DNA of 64,000 bases from assembly GCA_019055375.1 (NCBI GenBank), contig JAHQIW010007320.1:170075-234074 (forward strand). The letters run 5' to 3'. The translations under genes and the position numbers were made by a program. The first letter of the stretch is position 1. Each line of letters opens with the position of its first letter. The notes below the pieces were generated by a model. That model worked only from the letters and a program-made list of their open reading frames with translations, ran no database searches and was not told where the DNA came from. Source of the stretch: Parelaphostrongylus tenuis (taxonomy: Eukaryota; Nematoda; Chromadorea; Rhabditida; Metastrongylidae). Shown piece by piece: positions 45,395 to 57,738 of this stretch.

Positions 45395-45810
45395 GGACAG
45401 CTGAAACCCTATGTCCGACGACAGCGCGCTTTGTTTCAGCAGAGCAATGCCAAACCGCATGCGGCCAAGAAGACCCAGAAACAAGTTTGATACTTGGACG
45501 CGTCGAAGTTTTCCGCACCTCGTCTACAGTCTAGGCGTTGCTCCATCCGACTATGGCCTCTTTCCATCAAGGCAACACTGTTGAGTGAACGTTGATTTGA
45601 ATCATTTAATGAAGTTAGAGAAGCATGTCCGGATTTTTCGATCCAATGGAGCTGAAATGATACTTCGAACAGATTGGAAATCTTGCAGAACGGTGTCAGA
45701 AAGTCCTAGACTTTGGTACTCTGTACTTTGAAGAATAGTTATTGAAGTTGTTGTAGTTAATTTGCGTATGAAAACAAAAGTTTCAAACGGCTAACCTAAC
45801 CCAGTAGAAA
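45395..45810 (+). pseudogene. Mariner transposase C-terminal relic
   Basis: The frame reads LKPYVRRQRALFQQSNAKPHAA, at the position of the mariner HDNARPH catalytic motif, with the Asp replaced by Ser. Then come SIRLWPLS-like residues in a shifted frame, SFNEVREACPDFF, EQIGNLAERCQKVLDF and GTLYFEE with a stop, as in mariner C-termini. The 3' flank to about 45810 may hold a decayed terminal repeat. The N-terminal half is missing. It has multiple stops. Confidence 0.7.
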
Positions 45811-45974
45811 CATGCAGAAATTTTCCAGAACTTCTTGCTTAATCCTTGTAAAAAGCGGTAAGTATGTGGTAAAGATGTTTTGTTTTTGATGCGACTATAA
45901 ACTAGATGTGGAGATTTTTTTTTTGTTGAAATAATGAAGGCATATTTTACCGACTTAATTGTAGATAACCTAGT

Positions 45975-46015
45975 CTTTTCAGGCTCTGAGTAAGGCGAAA
46001 TGGCCGAAACGTCAG
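45975..46015. repeat. Possible short MITE-C arm fragment
   Basis: GGCTCTGAGTAAGGCGAAATGGCCGAAACG resembles the right-arm string CGGTAGAAGGCGAAAATTGCCGAAGC of 27195-27505. Only a few dozen bases. Confidence 0.3.
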
Positions 46016-46261
46016 GTGTTCGAATGAATTGTAAGAACCTCTTGTTTGACTATAAAGAAAATTTTCTGTCTAGCTTATTTACCACCTCTCGTGTCCTAGA
46101 ATATTTTTGGGTATCAAGTTGCAATGCCCGCGGATCCATCTCATTAGCGGAGTTTCCATGTTGTGATGCAGTTCGACATTCTCATTCATTCCTAGCAAAA
46201 GTAGACCAGTGCCAAAAATCTGCAAAATCCGTAAAAAAGCCTTACTAGCACTTCATCCGAC

Positions 46262-46530
46262 TTAGGAAGTCTTGGCACGACTTTTGGACTTCAGAGAAGG
46301 AAAATCGTTCTCAAGCAGCAAATTGATTGTCAAATGGGAATTGGGTAGAGGCGCTGGTAATGGCCCATTCAAGTTTTCAAGTATTAGATGGCGTGTTGTC
46401 TCGATATTGCTATGGAGTGATGCTTCTATAAATTTTTGAAGCTTTTTCATCACTTCAGAAATTGGTAGTTTACTGTTCGCTGTTGACGATAGTGAGCAGT
46501 TCCAACTGATATAAACTGATGCAAATCTTG
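46262..46530 (-). CDS. Candidate terminal exon, unknown product
   Basis: About 88 codons are open on the minus strand to TAA at 46262: SWNCSLSSTANSKLPISEV, MKKLQKFIEASLHSNIET, RHLILENLNGPLPAPLPN, LTINLLLENDFPSLKSKS. Possible acceptors TTTGCATCAG and TTATATCAG lie near its start. The region immediately upstream on the same strand (46600-46900) has further protein-like pieces (MKEFHDSIRKINIEQTTN, MANKLTSKKDSEREESRS) in three frames, so this may be a decayed gene or element rather than a living one. Confidence 0.35.
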
Positions 46531-47257
46531 TTTTTCATCACGCTATCTCACTTGATACGGTAATCCTCGCACTTTTAATGGGGCAGAATTTTATTGTTAT
46601 TGTCTTTCTTGACTCGATTTTCCATCAAAACGACTTTCTACTGACCCTAACACCTTTCCCATTTAGATGATATTTTCTTAAATTGAACGAGATTCTTCCC
46701 GCTCAGAGTCTTTCTTTGATGTCAGTTTGTTCGCCATGACGTGCTGACCCGGGTTTTGTTCTTGATCGAAGTTAAGTCAATCGGTTTGTGACTTGATTTC
46801 TTCAATAACGGCGATGACGCCTGGTGTTGGTTGTCTGCTCAATGTTTATCTTCCGGATGGAGTCATGAAACTCTTTCATTGCTTAAGTCATCTTGACGTC
46901 ATATTCAGGGAAGAATGCAATGAAAGCAACGGTTGATAAACTGCAAATAAAAAGGGTCCTTGTTGAACTGGAAGTGGAGATAGATTCAATCTAAGTTCTA
47001 CTACATGTTCAATAGTTTTCTTCAAAATTTTTTACCAATTCATCTTCTGTTCTTTGTCCAGTGGAGCCGAAATACCTGGTCAGACAGCTAGGTATGTTAA
47101 AGTTTCGCTAGTAAATTTTCGCTTACAGCCGGTTCATTGAATTGTGACAGACACTGACCGTTAGCAACTTTTTCACGAAATCGCAACTTTTGTGGGATTT
47201 GTCTGTGCGGTCTGCGAGTCTACCGTTGTATCCGACGTTCGTCTAAATGATCTACAT

Positions 47258-47345
47258 ACGTATGTGTATATGTGTGCATGTGTGTATGTATGTATGTATG
47301 TATGAGCGTATGTATGTGTATGTATGTATGTTTGTATGTATGTTG
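47258..47345 (+). repeat. TATG microsatellite
   Basis: TGTATGTATGTATGTATGAGCG-type units. A GC-richer patch with (GGTCCGTC)n follows at about 47605-47640. Confidence 0.85.
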
Positions 47346-48445
47346 ATGGCCACATGCTGCACATTTATTGATCTTCATGTATGCTGCTGCTTTTGCATCT
47401 GCATCTTATTCGAATTCTCGTATTATATTGAAGCACTTGAGCCATTCTATCCGCATCATCATTTAAAGCCCACCCGGATGGCATGACGGACAGCGCCCCT
47501 CCACGTCCGCCCTCCCGCCAGCCTCCCTGCTCCTCCTCCTCGTCCTCCTTCCTTGCGGCCATCTACTTATGTCTGCCGAATTCCGTCCGCGTATGTCCTT
47601 CCACATTCGTCGGTCCGTCGGTCCGTCCGTCTTTCCGGCAATGATTATTCATAAGATTGTACTTCAGTTTGTGTCCATTGAAGTCTTATGTGGCCTAAAT
47701 GATTGGGGCTTTTACATAGAAGTCTCACAATGACTCATGTTGCTGCCAGAAACACTATCTTAAGATGCAACGAAAACCTTCATGTCGGCTTCACTTCTCC
47801 AGCAAATATTTAGATATTCAAGCAATTACTCGCGTAAATAGGTGAGGAAATCGAGACTGAATGATCGTGTGAATGAAAAGAGAAAGAAAAAAGGAACAAG
47901 AGTGGAAGCAATGAAGTGATTCCTTTTTTATCTTCTTGTTTCGCACTATCGATGGCATTAAGAAGAGAGACGGCCATAATAATTTTACTGGAATTTAGCC
48001 GTACTCGAAATTCTCCATAGCACTACCATATTTGGTAGAATTCATTCTCAACAGGAGCAAGGAAAGCCGTTTGTTTGCTTCTCAATTTTATTGTTTTGCA
48101 AACGTTTTTTATTCTCTGTGTGGACATCAGCCGGACAAATAGACGGCGACTCGTTCAACCAAAGAAATTACAAAAAGAGAAACTGACGTAGCCATTTATT
48201 GAATAATAATAGTATGTGATAAATAATTGTAACCGCTAAATGATAGTAATAATAATATGAGTAAGTAGGTACTACCCCTTGTTATCCCATTTTTATGTTT
48301 GTTCACTTTCTTGGCTTTCTGCTAGTATTCTTTCTTACCGTTGTTATGATAAATTATTAGTGTTCACCATTATTAATATAATATCTATTAAGTTAACATA
48401 TTATCAGTCATCAATTCAACAGGAGAGGCGATGGCAAGGAAGGTG

Positions 48446-48593
48446 GTACTTCTACCTATCACATAACACTCCTTTGCGATCACTCGGGAGCACCTTAACC
48501 TGACTTTGCTCAAGATCGCAAGCAGATTCGACTCGACCAGTTTTCCGCGAAATTTGGAGAGCAATTCCTCAAGAAGCAGTTGAAGCGACATCT
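48446..48593 (-). CDS. Alternative minus-strand candidate exon
   Basis: A good ACATTTCAG acceptor precedes MSLQLLLEELLSKFRGKLV, then CSRVIAKECYV, with an ATAG|GTAGAA donor near 48447. The same DNA has open plus-strand frames, one reading FREIWRAIPQEAVEATSEM, so the strand is ambiguous. Confidence 0.25.
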
Positions 48594-48753
48594 GAAATGT
48601 TTGAAGATCTTTGTGATGATCGATGAATGCGAGGAAACGAATCTAATGGTATTGAAAACGCACAGCCATATTATGATGGGTCATACAAAAAATTATTATC
48701 CTTGATTCGGATCGCACAATTAACTTCGATCGACAGCAGTTAACTAATCGCAG

Positions 48754-48927
48754 AAGTCTTTGTCGTCGTGGAAGACTTATATTCGCAGAAAAATTCTTTT
48801 TGGGATTCACAAAACACCATCGGGTGCTTTTGCCGAAAATTTGATACGCCTCAACAAGGATATTTCCGGCAACCCGCGAATTCCGGTATTCCAAGCGAAG
48901 TTCCATTGTGGTTCGTCTAAATCTCAG
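48754..48927 (+). CDS. Candidate internal exon, unknown product
   Basis: It runs from TAATCGCAG to TCTCAG|GTGAGT, exactly 58 codons with entry and exit phase 0: KSLSSWKTYIRRKILFG, HKTPSGAFAENLIRLNKD, SGNPRIPVFQAKFHCGS. The donor is a full consensus. A 98-codon antisense frame also exists. No family recognised. With 52093-52200 and 55131-55316 it shares strand and phase 0/0, which would allow joining, but nothing proves they belong together. Confidence 0.4.
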
Positions 48928-49189
48928 GTGAGTCCACACCGATCACCTCCAAGCAGGAACGTTTCTCCTAATCTCTGCACGATGTGTTATTTGGAGTATC
49001 CAGGTAGTATTGTTATCATGAACACTTCCAATAATGAAACTTGGCTTATCATGCATATTACAATGCATCGCTTGACATTATTATCAATAAAAAAGTGTTA
49101 TATGTCAAGTTTGAACAAAAAATCGTTGATATCCTGCAGGGAACTCAGTCGTAAGGTGGCAACCCACATTCCTCTCGATCCATAATCAC

Positions 49190-52080
49190 TGAAGACTATC
49201 CACGTTCTAGGGTTAGGAGGGAACATTGCGACATCGACATTTTAAGAATTCTGGAGGAGAAAAAAATTTATTGATGTCAAAAAATTTCAGTTAGGTAAAA
49301 ATTGAATTTAGGACTCAAATGGACCCTTGCATGATGATTGAACCATCTACGCCGAGCAATTGAAAGATGAGATTTGAAGTTGGCAATTTTCGACGAGGTG
49401 AACTACCGAGTATCTCAATGATCAGGTAGTATTGAATAAAATTATAAAAACAAAAGCCTCTCATCTTTGCCTAAATTCAAGATCTACACAAATTCTAATG
49501 GGAATTTTTGTACTTCTGTTGTTTGGAAACTTTTCTTCACTTTCTGGACCTCGTTCTCTCACTAATGTCACGATGGCATGTTTCGAAATATATAAGCTGT
49601 CAAATGAAAGAGACTAATAGTAACAATAACAGTGGTAATAATATTAATTTCCGTACTTCCCGGGACTGCCTTTTTTCCAGGATTGTCATCATATCTAAAC
49701 TTTCTGCCATTTTTAAGAAATGAGCTTTAAAAGAGTGTATTCAGAAATTTGTAACCAAAATGACCAGCTCTTTGCAAAAATTCATAGCCCCCAAATTGGA
49801 GCTCCATCACTACTTCTAACCTAGATTCGATTTGGGTTAATTTTAATTTCATGTGAAGTTTGCTATATCCCAATTTTATTTGTGAGTAATTCTCACGTTA
49901 CTGAGCAGGAACTTTCGGTCATTTACCTGTAGTTTGCCAAAAATCCTAGTACTAACTTCGTCACCGTCAATTCCCCAATTGTTCAGGCTGTCGATTCGAC
50001 CATATATGTTGGTGACGTTAATCTGACCTTAAACTCATTAATATTTCAGTCAGTGTTTTCCGTCACAGTATGACACATAACCATTTCATTGTACTATTTC
50101 TGAGTGGTCATCATCGTGGTCGACACCCCACTGACCCGATTTCTGTATTGCATTTGCATCAGTTCAATCTCCTTTCATCTCATTCATATTCTTCTTTGAC
50201 TGGAAAAGAATCAGCATTCATTATTTTATTTGAGCATGATTTCTTCACCCGGATAATAACAGCCGCCATCAACTTCAGGTTTCCACTCCAAAGTCATATA
50301 TTGAATATTACAATGACCGATATCCGAGACTATTTTTTTCAGTAATTGAACTAATAACACCGTTTTCACCTTACATGGAATCAGATGCACGTCAAACGAA
50401 GTGGTTACAGGTGTCGTGCGCTACATAATTTGTTTTCGGCTCTATCCTAAACTCGATCTAACCAAGCCTCACGTCTTTCTATAGTCGACAGATCGCTGTC
50501 AGACTTCTTTCCAAGTGCGGAATTACTAAATTGGTACATCTGTACACTACCGAAGTTTTTATTCCGACCAGTTATGAATTTATTCAATTTTGTTTCTCAT
50601 TCAAAATTCGTTTCTCTACGATGCTTAGCGAAATCGAATATATTGTTCTATCACTTTATTACGTGTAAATCAATCGTTGCCAATCAAGTCGAACTGGTGC
50701 AAGTGAAGTCCCCAGTAGGTTTGGAAACCAAGAAGGTCATTAAACTTTTGATAAGACCACTTTTCTTATGCTTCTTTAAACAACCACTGCTAGCTGACCG
50801 TCCCCTATTGTGGCATAGAAATACTTTTACTGCCTTCGATTAAAAGTACTGAACTTCTACTTGGACTGGTTAGTCTCCTGAGAAAAAGCTTATGCTTTAC
50901 ATCTTAGGAAATCGGAAACATTCAATTACGAGAGAACTGCTCGATAGGAAATTCTTGAACTGATTCCAAAATTTCATTGAGATCTAAAAAGTTTACTTTT
51001 ATTGACTGTGTTCACGATTTAAAAGATTCTAGAAGAAAATTCGTCCTAGTTTCTTTTGTTAGAGAAGAGGATATCTTGTATAAATAGCGCAGCATATCGG
51101 CAATCTCAAAACGGGAAAGTTTTTTAGGGCGTATTTCAGAAGACGGCAAGATGTGTTAATGCGATTAAGTTCCAGCTATATGGAATGGGAATAGAGAAAA
51201 AATGTGGTATGCAATATGGTTATGTCCTCATGCGCATGAGCAACGCACTCTTTATCTGATCTTCAGCCTATACATTGAAATCCTGATCTTTTGCCTAAAG
51301 GATTTGAGAGCAGTCTAATCTCTACGAAAGAAAAGATCTCCAAAGTTTTCATTCAGATCGAATTCTAAGATCGAATTTGCTTTAATTCGATTTGTAATTT
51401 ACAGAGTAAACGAGTAAACCACTGAGAAGACCATGTAACTTTAAGAAATCCTGATTTTCGTCCGCATCGTTTCAGTCTCGAACTGAGGTAGTTGTTGATT
51501 TTTTGACGATGTCGACGACGACATAGATGGGCGCCGTTCAAGTCGATTTGGCCAGCAACTCAACAACGCGATATTTTCTCATATTTAATGGTTCAATAGG
51601 CCTCAATTAAAGAGAACATAAAAATCATTTCTTTTCAAAATGGCTTTTTCCACACTTCCTTTCCACATCAATAACGTCGTGAATGATTTTCTATTCACGG
51701 TAGAGAAAATCCGACAGATATATTGGGTCATTCACAGATTCTTAAAAGTGCTTTCTTGGGAAAAAATTTTATTATAAATATGCGAATACTTATCCAGCCA
51801 TTATTTGGGAATGACTGAAAAATCAAATTTTCGAAGGAAACTGTAATTACCAAACCAATAGACTACACGAATGGATTTATGCTTGAGAATGCTTTTGATT
51901 CTCTCTGAAGATCTCCCTTATTTATTTCTACTTGATGTTCGGTTCATATCGTCGGGCTTAGTATTGGAATTATCCATACCTCTTCACTGGACATTATTAC
52001 ATCCCTATGGAGAAAACTTTATCTCAAAAAATTTTCTGAAAAACATACGCCCTTCTTGGTAAACTGACCACAAAAGTTAC
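49190..52080. other. Intergenic or intronic DNA
   Basis: Almost 3 kb without a recognised repeat. A 50574-50843 plus frame (VELVQVKSPVGLETKKV..) has some protein character but no good splice borders. Confidence 0.3.
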
Positions 52081-52092
52081 GGAATGACGCAG

Positions 52093-52200
52093 AACTGCAC
52101 ACATGAAGGAAGTGAAGTCCTGTTTATCATTGACTGGAGGTCCAGCAAAGAGCGACCTTTTGAAGTTCAGTTTGTGTTCTCCTTATTTTTCGTCGTCACC
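52093..52200 (+). CDS. Candidate internal exon, unknown product
   Basis: 36 codons between a GACGCAG acceptor and a CACC|GTAAGT donor, phase 0/0: NCTHEGSEVLFIIDWRS, SKERPFEVQFVFSLFFVV. The last third is hydrophobic (VQFVFSLFFVV) and could begin a membrane segment. No match to a family. Confidence 0.35.
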
Positions 52201-52209
52201 GTAAGTTCA

Positions 52210-54300
52210 TACGCAGCGCTTTTAGGATTTGGAAAACCTAATAGGAGTCATAAGAAGGGATGTTCCCAAACTTTACGACTGCAACTCTGATTCATCTCAC
52301 CATCAGCAAGAAGAGGTGATGTTACTAACTATTTCTATCGAATGACACATCTGTGTGTAGTGAACTATTCAAGCTATGTCTAGAAAGGTCCTCTAGAGCA
52401 TCAAATTGTTAGGAATACTTTTTATTGTGGCCTATTTGCGCAGATTGTCTTGTCCTTAATCCTCTCCTCTTTTTCGTTTTGTTCTTGAACGCATGAAGGG
52501 CTCTCAGCATTCTTGAGTATTCATATCTTGTGATTTTTTACAACTTTATTGCCAATTCTTTCATAATGTACTTAACCAATAAATGCTTCTTTTCCATGAG
52601 ATTCACCATTGTGTTATCAGCTTCAGAATGAAGTTCAATAACATATAGTATCACTGCTTTCTCTATAGCCTTTGGCTTAACGCCGAATTTCAAGGACTTT
52701 CATTCCTTCGATGATTAGCGAATTTTATTATTACTAATTCTTCAGTGGCTGTTAAGTTATCAACAGCAATGTACGATAGTTGTACAAGTGTAGTAGTGAT
52801 TTTCAACTCAAAAAATGATGAGAGTTAGTTTTATGCAACTACCTCAAACATTATTTCACGGATTATGAGAGCAAGTTTTTTGTTACTAACTAATGCCTTA
52901 CAATCTTTTATTTGAAATTCAGTTTAGGAAAAGGTTGTTGTCTGATTGGTCTACATTATGAAGTTCTCTAGGGACTCCTCGACCTAGTGGTTTTATCAGT
53001 GCGTGAATATCCTTCACGATTAGATGAATTTGTCAGAGTGGGAAAATTTTTTTTGGATTTTGATTTCAACTAGTTTTTCAAATAATCCAGATTCAGTGAC
53101 CTTTATTCTTGTTCCATAAACTTACTGTTATTAAAGGTGATGTTTCAATAATTTTACTCATTTTTGGTTTATCAAAACAAAAAAAAGAAATCAAAGAAAG
53201 TGGTGCCTCGGTGGACCATTAAATCGTTAATTGACTGGACTTAATACCTAGGATATTGTTCAAATAAATTAAATTATCAACTGTATTAGCATTTTGTGAC
53301 AGTTTTCTTAAGCTACTGCGTTTTAGTCCTTGCCTACAGTAACTTTATCAGCTTTAGGTGTTTTTTCCAGTTTAGCGACGTATACTGCGATCTTATATGT
53401 TCTCCATGTTTTTATTTCTTTGTAATATGCAGTCGAATATCTCAACAGAATCCAGTACTATGAAAAAACGTAGCGTAATTGACTTGTGCTTTTTTACGTG
53501 AGGGACACATTCACCTTATGATGCTTCTGAACTCCAGGATCCCACACAAGCCAATAAAAATTTCCAATTACAATTTCATTGAGTAATTCGACTCCATCGT
53601 CGTCGTAGTACCTCCACCGACTGAAGCAACTGTTTTATGGTCAACGTTTTCTTCTTTTTTCTTTCTCTTTTTTTCTTTCTTTTTCTTCTTCCTCTTGCTC
53701 ATCATGAGTGTTCTTCTGTCATGCCTTAATCCGCTGCCAGTGAACGCTGTCGATGTTCGTCATCATGATGATGAGTTATTTCGGCTGTTCACTATCGTGT
53801 AATCCCCTCTTCATCCCGTTAGGAGACAGATACGAAATTCTGACATGCATTCATGAAATATGCGTTCGTTTTATCTGCTTTTCGGACGTTGTCGTGTATT
53901 TCTTTGTTTTTTATGTTTGAATAGGTATATGAATTATGAGTGCTCATTTCTATTGGTGGTCCAATTTGAAAAAAAACAGACTAAACAGGGTGAATTCCTT
54001 TTCTGGTTTCGTATATGAGGAAAATCCCTTGAATAAAAACAAAAGAGCACAAAGAAAAGCGATTCAGTCTCTTGTGGTTTGCCTAAAATAATTTACTTTC
54101 CTGAATATTGATGATTTTCTTGTATACGAAATTTATCAAATTTGCCTCATGTATGGGTTGTTCAGTGGAGAGTAGAATTTTGGATTACTCTTTGGTCCAC
54201 AAAATGCTAACTTAAAGTAGAATGCTCGGTTTTGTACGAGTTGCCGCACGAGACTTTTACGAAGAAGAGCTCACGCTTGGGTTATAATTGTTTTATAGCA
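52210..54300. other. Intergenic or intronic DNA
   Basis: About 2 kb with only a short pyrimidine tract (53640-53700). No exon or element was recognised. Confidence 0.3.
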
Positions 54301-54315
54301 ATAAAAACTATATAT

Positions 54316-54835
54316 TTATATTCGACTGTTTTTCAAGATCTCGCTTAAGATTGTCACATTCTGACAGCATATTTTAAGTTTTTTATGAGATCTATTATGG
54401 CTCTTGTACAGTGCAATACACGTGTTTCGGCCCTGCATTCTCGTCATTGCACAGCGTCTTTCGTCTGAGCGAATCCCTTTCGGGGTAAGAACCCCTTTAC
54501 ATAAGGAAGCGTCGACGAACACGACACACTGCGTGTAAAGTGAAAATTCACACCCAACCACGCATAAATAACACTCTCAAGGCTGCGTAATTTTGATAAT
54601 TGATACCTCTATATTCGACTGTTTTTTTTTGGGACCTCGCTTAAAATTGATACGTCCTGACAGCACATTTTTTAGCCTTTCATGAGGTCTGTTACGGCAC
54701 TTATACGATTTCGATTCTTTATATGCGAGAGGGTTTTCCCCCAAAAGGGATCGGCCAAGACGAAAGGCACTGGGCCACCGACGATGCTGCAAGGCCAAAA
54801 CATGTGTAGTGCACTGTTTGCTTAAAGTGTGCTGT
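54316..54835. mobile_element. MITE-A, two-armed with internal direct repeat
   Basis: ATATTCGACTGTTTTT..CTCGCTTAA.ATTG..CTGACAGCA occurs directly repeated at 54319-54370 and 54611-54665. Each is followed by a left-type arm start (ATGAGRTCTRTTAYGGC.CTT). The first arm continues GTACAGTGCAATACACGTG, TTTCGGCCCTGCATTC. The right arm at 54735-54835 is GATGCTGCAAGGCCAAAACATG, TGTAGTGCACTG. The minus ORFs (NTCIALYKSHN..) are repeat-derived. Confidence 0.65.
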
Positions 54836-55130
54836 CAGGATGTAATAACAATACGGTATAAGCAAGCTGGTATTGTAGTTGAGCGAATAGAGAAGAAGTT
54901 GTACGGATAACTGCAACATGGGAAAACGCGGAATAACAAGACACCTTTCACCCACGTCTTACGCCATACACAAACTCTGAGCCCTTGGTTCACTTATATA
55001 CGAACCGATGCCAGAGACTCTCTCTGATGAAGCATCGTAGCGAGGGAGAAAATAAGCCGTATGGTTGATACAAGTGTGAGCACAAAGGATCACTGGCAAA
55101 CAAGCGATGAGAAGGAAAATTTCAAGCATA

Positions 55131-55316
55131 GATAGTGACAAAACAGACACTCCGAGGAGAATGCAACAAAGGAGCCTTGTACCATGTTTACTTGGAAACG
55201 ATATTATCGCATCTAAGAATAGCCTGTTGTATGAGTTCGTGTGGAATTATTCGACAGCTTATATCCGAATGTTTGAAAAGATTCAGAGAAGAATTGATAA
55301 ACGCACGACAATCACA
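55131..55316 (+). CDS. Candidate internal exon, unknown product
   Basis: 62 codons, phase 0/0, from TTCAAGCATAG to CACAG|GTAAAG: IVTKQTLRGECNKGALYHV, ETILSHLRIACCMSSCG, IIRQLISECLKRFREELI. Helical, with five Cys. The ORF continues open past the donor to about 55509. Antisense frames over 55188-55373 are also open. No family recognised. Confidence 0.38.
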
Positions 55317-55711
55317 GGTAAAGAGAGTTAGTAGTGCACAAAATTCGGAGAATAGTTGCTCTACCTCAGTCAATCAAACGAACCTCCACAATTGCTCTGT
55401 AGGGATATTTGTAGGAAACTTTGCAAAAAAGATCTTTCACACCTTTGTTACTTTTAAAATTTGTTTTAGGCTGATGGCTTCGATCTCTCTGGCATTAGAT
55501 CACTCCTGAATCGCTCTCCAGCAAAAAAAATAGCGAACTTTACTTCGGTTGAGATGATCCAGCTATAGTGTAGCCAAACTTCCCACTACTTCAGATGCCT
55601 TCATTTGAGCAGTTCGTCACCGACAAATCATGTTTTAGTTGAATACAGGTGAGTTGACGTTGTGATTTTGTTTTAAAACGATTTCTCTTGATCAGAATCC
55701 ATCAGATACCC

Positions 55712-55906
55712 TCAAGGGAGAACTGATAGACTACTGGGTAGGAAAATGGATCTGTTAACTAACACTGACATTCTCAGTTCGTTAAGCCGAAGACGAGTGT
55801 AGTCATAGCAAACTAATTGTTTTGTGACATTATGGTTCACCACTGATTCGACAGTCTCCATTGAAATCCGAAAAACACCGACCGAGTGGTGATTCTTGTA
55901 AACCAT
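55712..55906 (-). CDS. ATG-initiated small ORF, unknown product
   Basis: MVYKNHHSVGVFRISMETV, VNHNVTKQLVCYDYTRL, RLNELRMSVLVNRS, 64 codons. On the other strand 55696-55737 is a short splice-bounded frame (NPSDTLKGELIDYW, ATCAG to GG|GTAGGA). Only one of the two is likely to be real. Confidence 0.22.
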   Translation of the reverse strand: MVYKNHHSVGVFRISMETVESVVNHNVTKQLVCYDYTRLRLNELRMSVLVNRSIFLPSSLSVLP

Positions 55907-56086
55907 GTTCGAATGTCATACTTTATCAAGATCATAATCGACTCTATTAGTATATGCTACGCATGAAAACAAACCCCTAATCGTCGTTGATTGTTGCTTT
56001 TATGATGAGAAAAAGTTAATAACACATAGGTCATCTCGTGATTAGCTAATGTTTTTTGCTACCTGCTATCTGATTGGTCATTTCAG

Positions 56087-56238
56087 GACTAAGTGGTCTT
56101 GATAGATCGCCGCCTCGTTTGCAATCTTCACACATATCTCCTACTCAAAATTCATATTCAGTTTCAATTTCATATAGACCGGAAATATCCACAAGGAACA
56201 GTAGGGCACTACCTACCAAATGGCTTTATAAACCGTAG
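56087..56238 (+). CDS. Candidate terminal exon, Ser/Pro-rich
   Basis: After a strong GGTCATTTCAG acceptor, one frame reads LSGLDRSPPRLQSSHISPT, QNSYSVSISYRPEISTRN, RALPTKWLYKP and ends at TAG 56236-56238. The other two frames close within a few codons. The Ser/Pro/Arg composition is like a disordered tail. Entry needs two nucleotides, which does not fit the phase-0 exit of the exon at 55131-55316 directly. Confidence 0.33.
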
Positions 56239-56569
56239 ACGTTTCGCTGGTTTGAGTTCAAAATCTTCAGTGATCCAGAATCTCTTATTTCAATTTCATT
56301 GATTGAAAATTGGGATAAATTAGACAAAACTCTAACATTTCTAGTATAGTCATATCATCAACGGCTTCCAGGGTCACAAGCATAACAATGGGTAACAGAT
56401 GTGCTACGAAAGAATGCTGTAAGTTGTTCATGAGTTCATCCAGCATTTCGTCTGGTGCAGAAGTTGCCAAGAATCAATGGGTGACCTCATTGCACTTATA
56501 GTGAAGAACTTCACACTAAACGCTCCATAGCGCCTTTCATGATCTTGGAATGTGTAATTTCACTTGGAT

Positions 56570-56808
56570 CACAGTTTTGTCCAACTTCTGCAGTACTTCC
56601 AGCATTCTATTCGTCTCCTCGCGTTCATACCTCGCTTGACAATTTCATCTTTTTCACGAAGGTTGTAGAACACTGGTTGAGCTCATCTTTAAATTGTGTG
56701 GGACAGTTAAGCTGGGACCGTCCGTTGATGGTTTCCGGAGAGTGTTGGGGTAAAGGGATCAACCCCGCGCCGAACACCACCAACCTCTTAACCACGGCTT
56801 TGACCTCT
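56570..56808 (-). mobile_element. SINE2 copy
   Basis: Minus order: CAAAGCCGTGGTTAAGAGG (box A), GGCGCGGGGTTGATCCC (box B), CAACACTCTCCGGAAACC, ATCAACGGACGG, tail GAATGCTGGAAGTACTG. It lies head-to-tail against the SINE1 at 56832. Confidence 0.65.
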
Positions 56809-56831
56809 TCTTTTGACTAATAAAGAATGAA

Positions 56832-57095
56832 TCTTTTGGCGTTGATCAACCCCTAAGTGATGCGCCTTACATTCGCCTTCATCTAGTATCGTTCGAGGTG
56901 ATAGAATGCATGTCTGACCTGTACAATGACTCTCCGGGAATCTACCGATGTATCATTTCAGTGCTGATATCCCTCCAGTCTGCCACCACCTTACCGATGC
57001 GGATGGATGAGGCTCAGAGTCTTTAGCGCGGGATTGAACCCCATCGACCACGCGTATGACGTAGAGCACCTCTGACCCCTGCACCAACACGCATT
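56832..57095 (-). mobile_element. SINE1 copy
   Basis: The head AATGCGTGTTGGTGCAGGGG, TCAGAGGTGCTCTACGTC, GATGGGGTTCAATCCCGCGC. The body is decayed and the tail GCGCATCACTTAGGGGTTG. The microsatellite starts at its head. Confidence 0.75.
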
Positions 57096-57228
57096 CACAT
57101 ATTATATATATATATATATATATAATATATGTCTGCATATGTGTGTATATACGTGTATGTATACATGTATACGTACGTATATATATGTATGTATACATAT
57201 ACACATATGTGTATATATATATATAGTA
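57096..57228 (+). repeat. AT/TATG microsatellite
   Basis: (AT)n blocks, then TGTATATACGTGTATG and TATACATATACACATATG units, flush with the SINE1 head. Confidence 0.85.
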
Positions 57229-57544
57229 ATTTTCTTCGATGATGCGACAACACTTTAATAATTCAAATCATTGACGAGAATCTCTCAATGGATTCCATGA
57301 AGCGTAGCACAACGTGGTCCAGCCGGCCTTTTCATACTAGAATTCGAATAATCACGTGATCTCCGGCCGATAACATCTGCAACGCTAGAGAATTTTTGGG
57401 TTAAAAAAATTCTTTTCACAGATTCCATCTTTCATTCGCAAATCTCGTTCTTAACTTCTACCGATTGTTTTTTCATTCTATCATTTTTATAGTTGTGGTA
57501 TGATGATATGTCTAAATACACATGCTTGAGAGTGATATCCAAAA

Positions 57545-57738
57545 CCCTGTACCTCAGACAGAAATTGAAAACCATTGTTCACTCAAGTCGACAGGATCAC
57601 CTGCTACCCACTGCGCCAAAGCGACCCTCGCTCTGCTACCGCTTTTCTTCGATATAAAATATCACAACTATTAGCAACCAACCGTTTGACGGGTTTGATC
57701 TGATAAACACGAGTCGCCACTGAACCCAGTTGAGATGG
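57545..57738 (-). mobile_element. SINE3 copy
   Basis: The minus strand reads ACTGGGTTCAGTGGCGACTC, AACCCGTCAAACGGTTGG, then CTTTGGCGCAGTGGGTAGCAGG (box A). The distal 3' part has diverged from the 28178-28370 copy. Confidence 0.5.
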
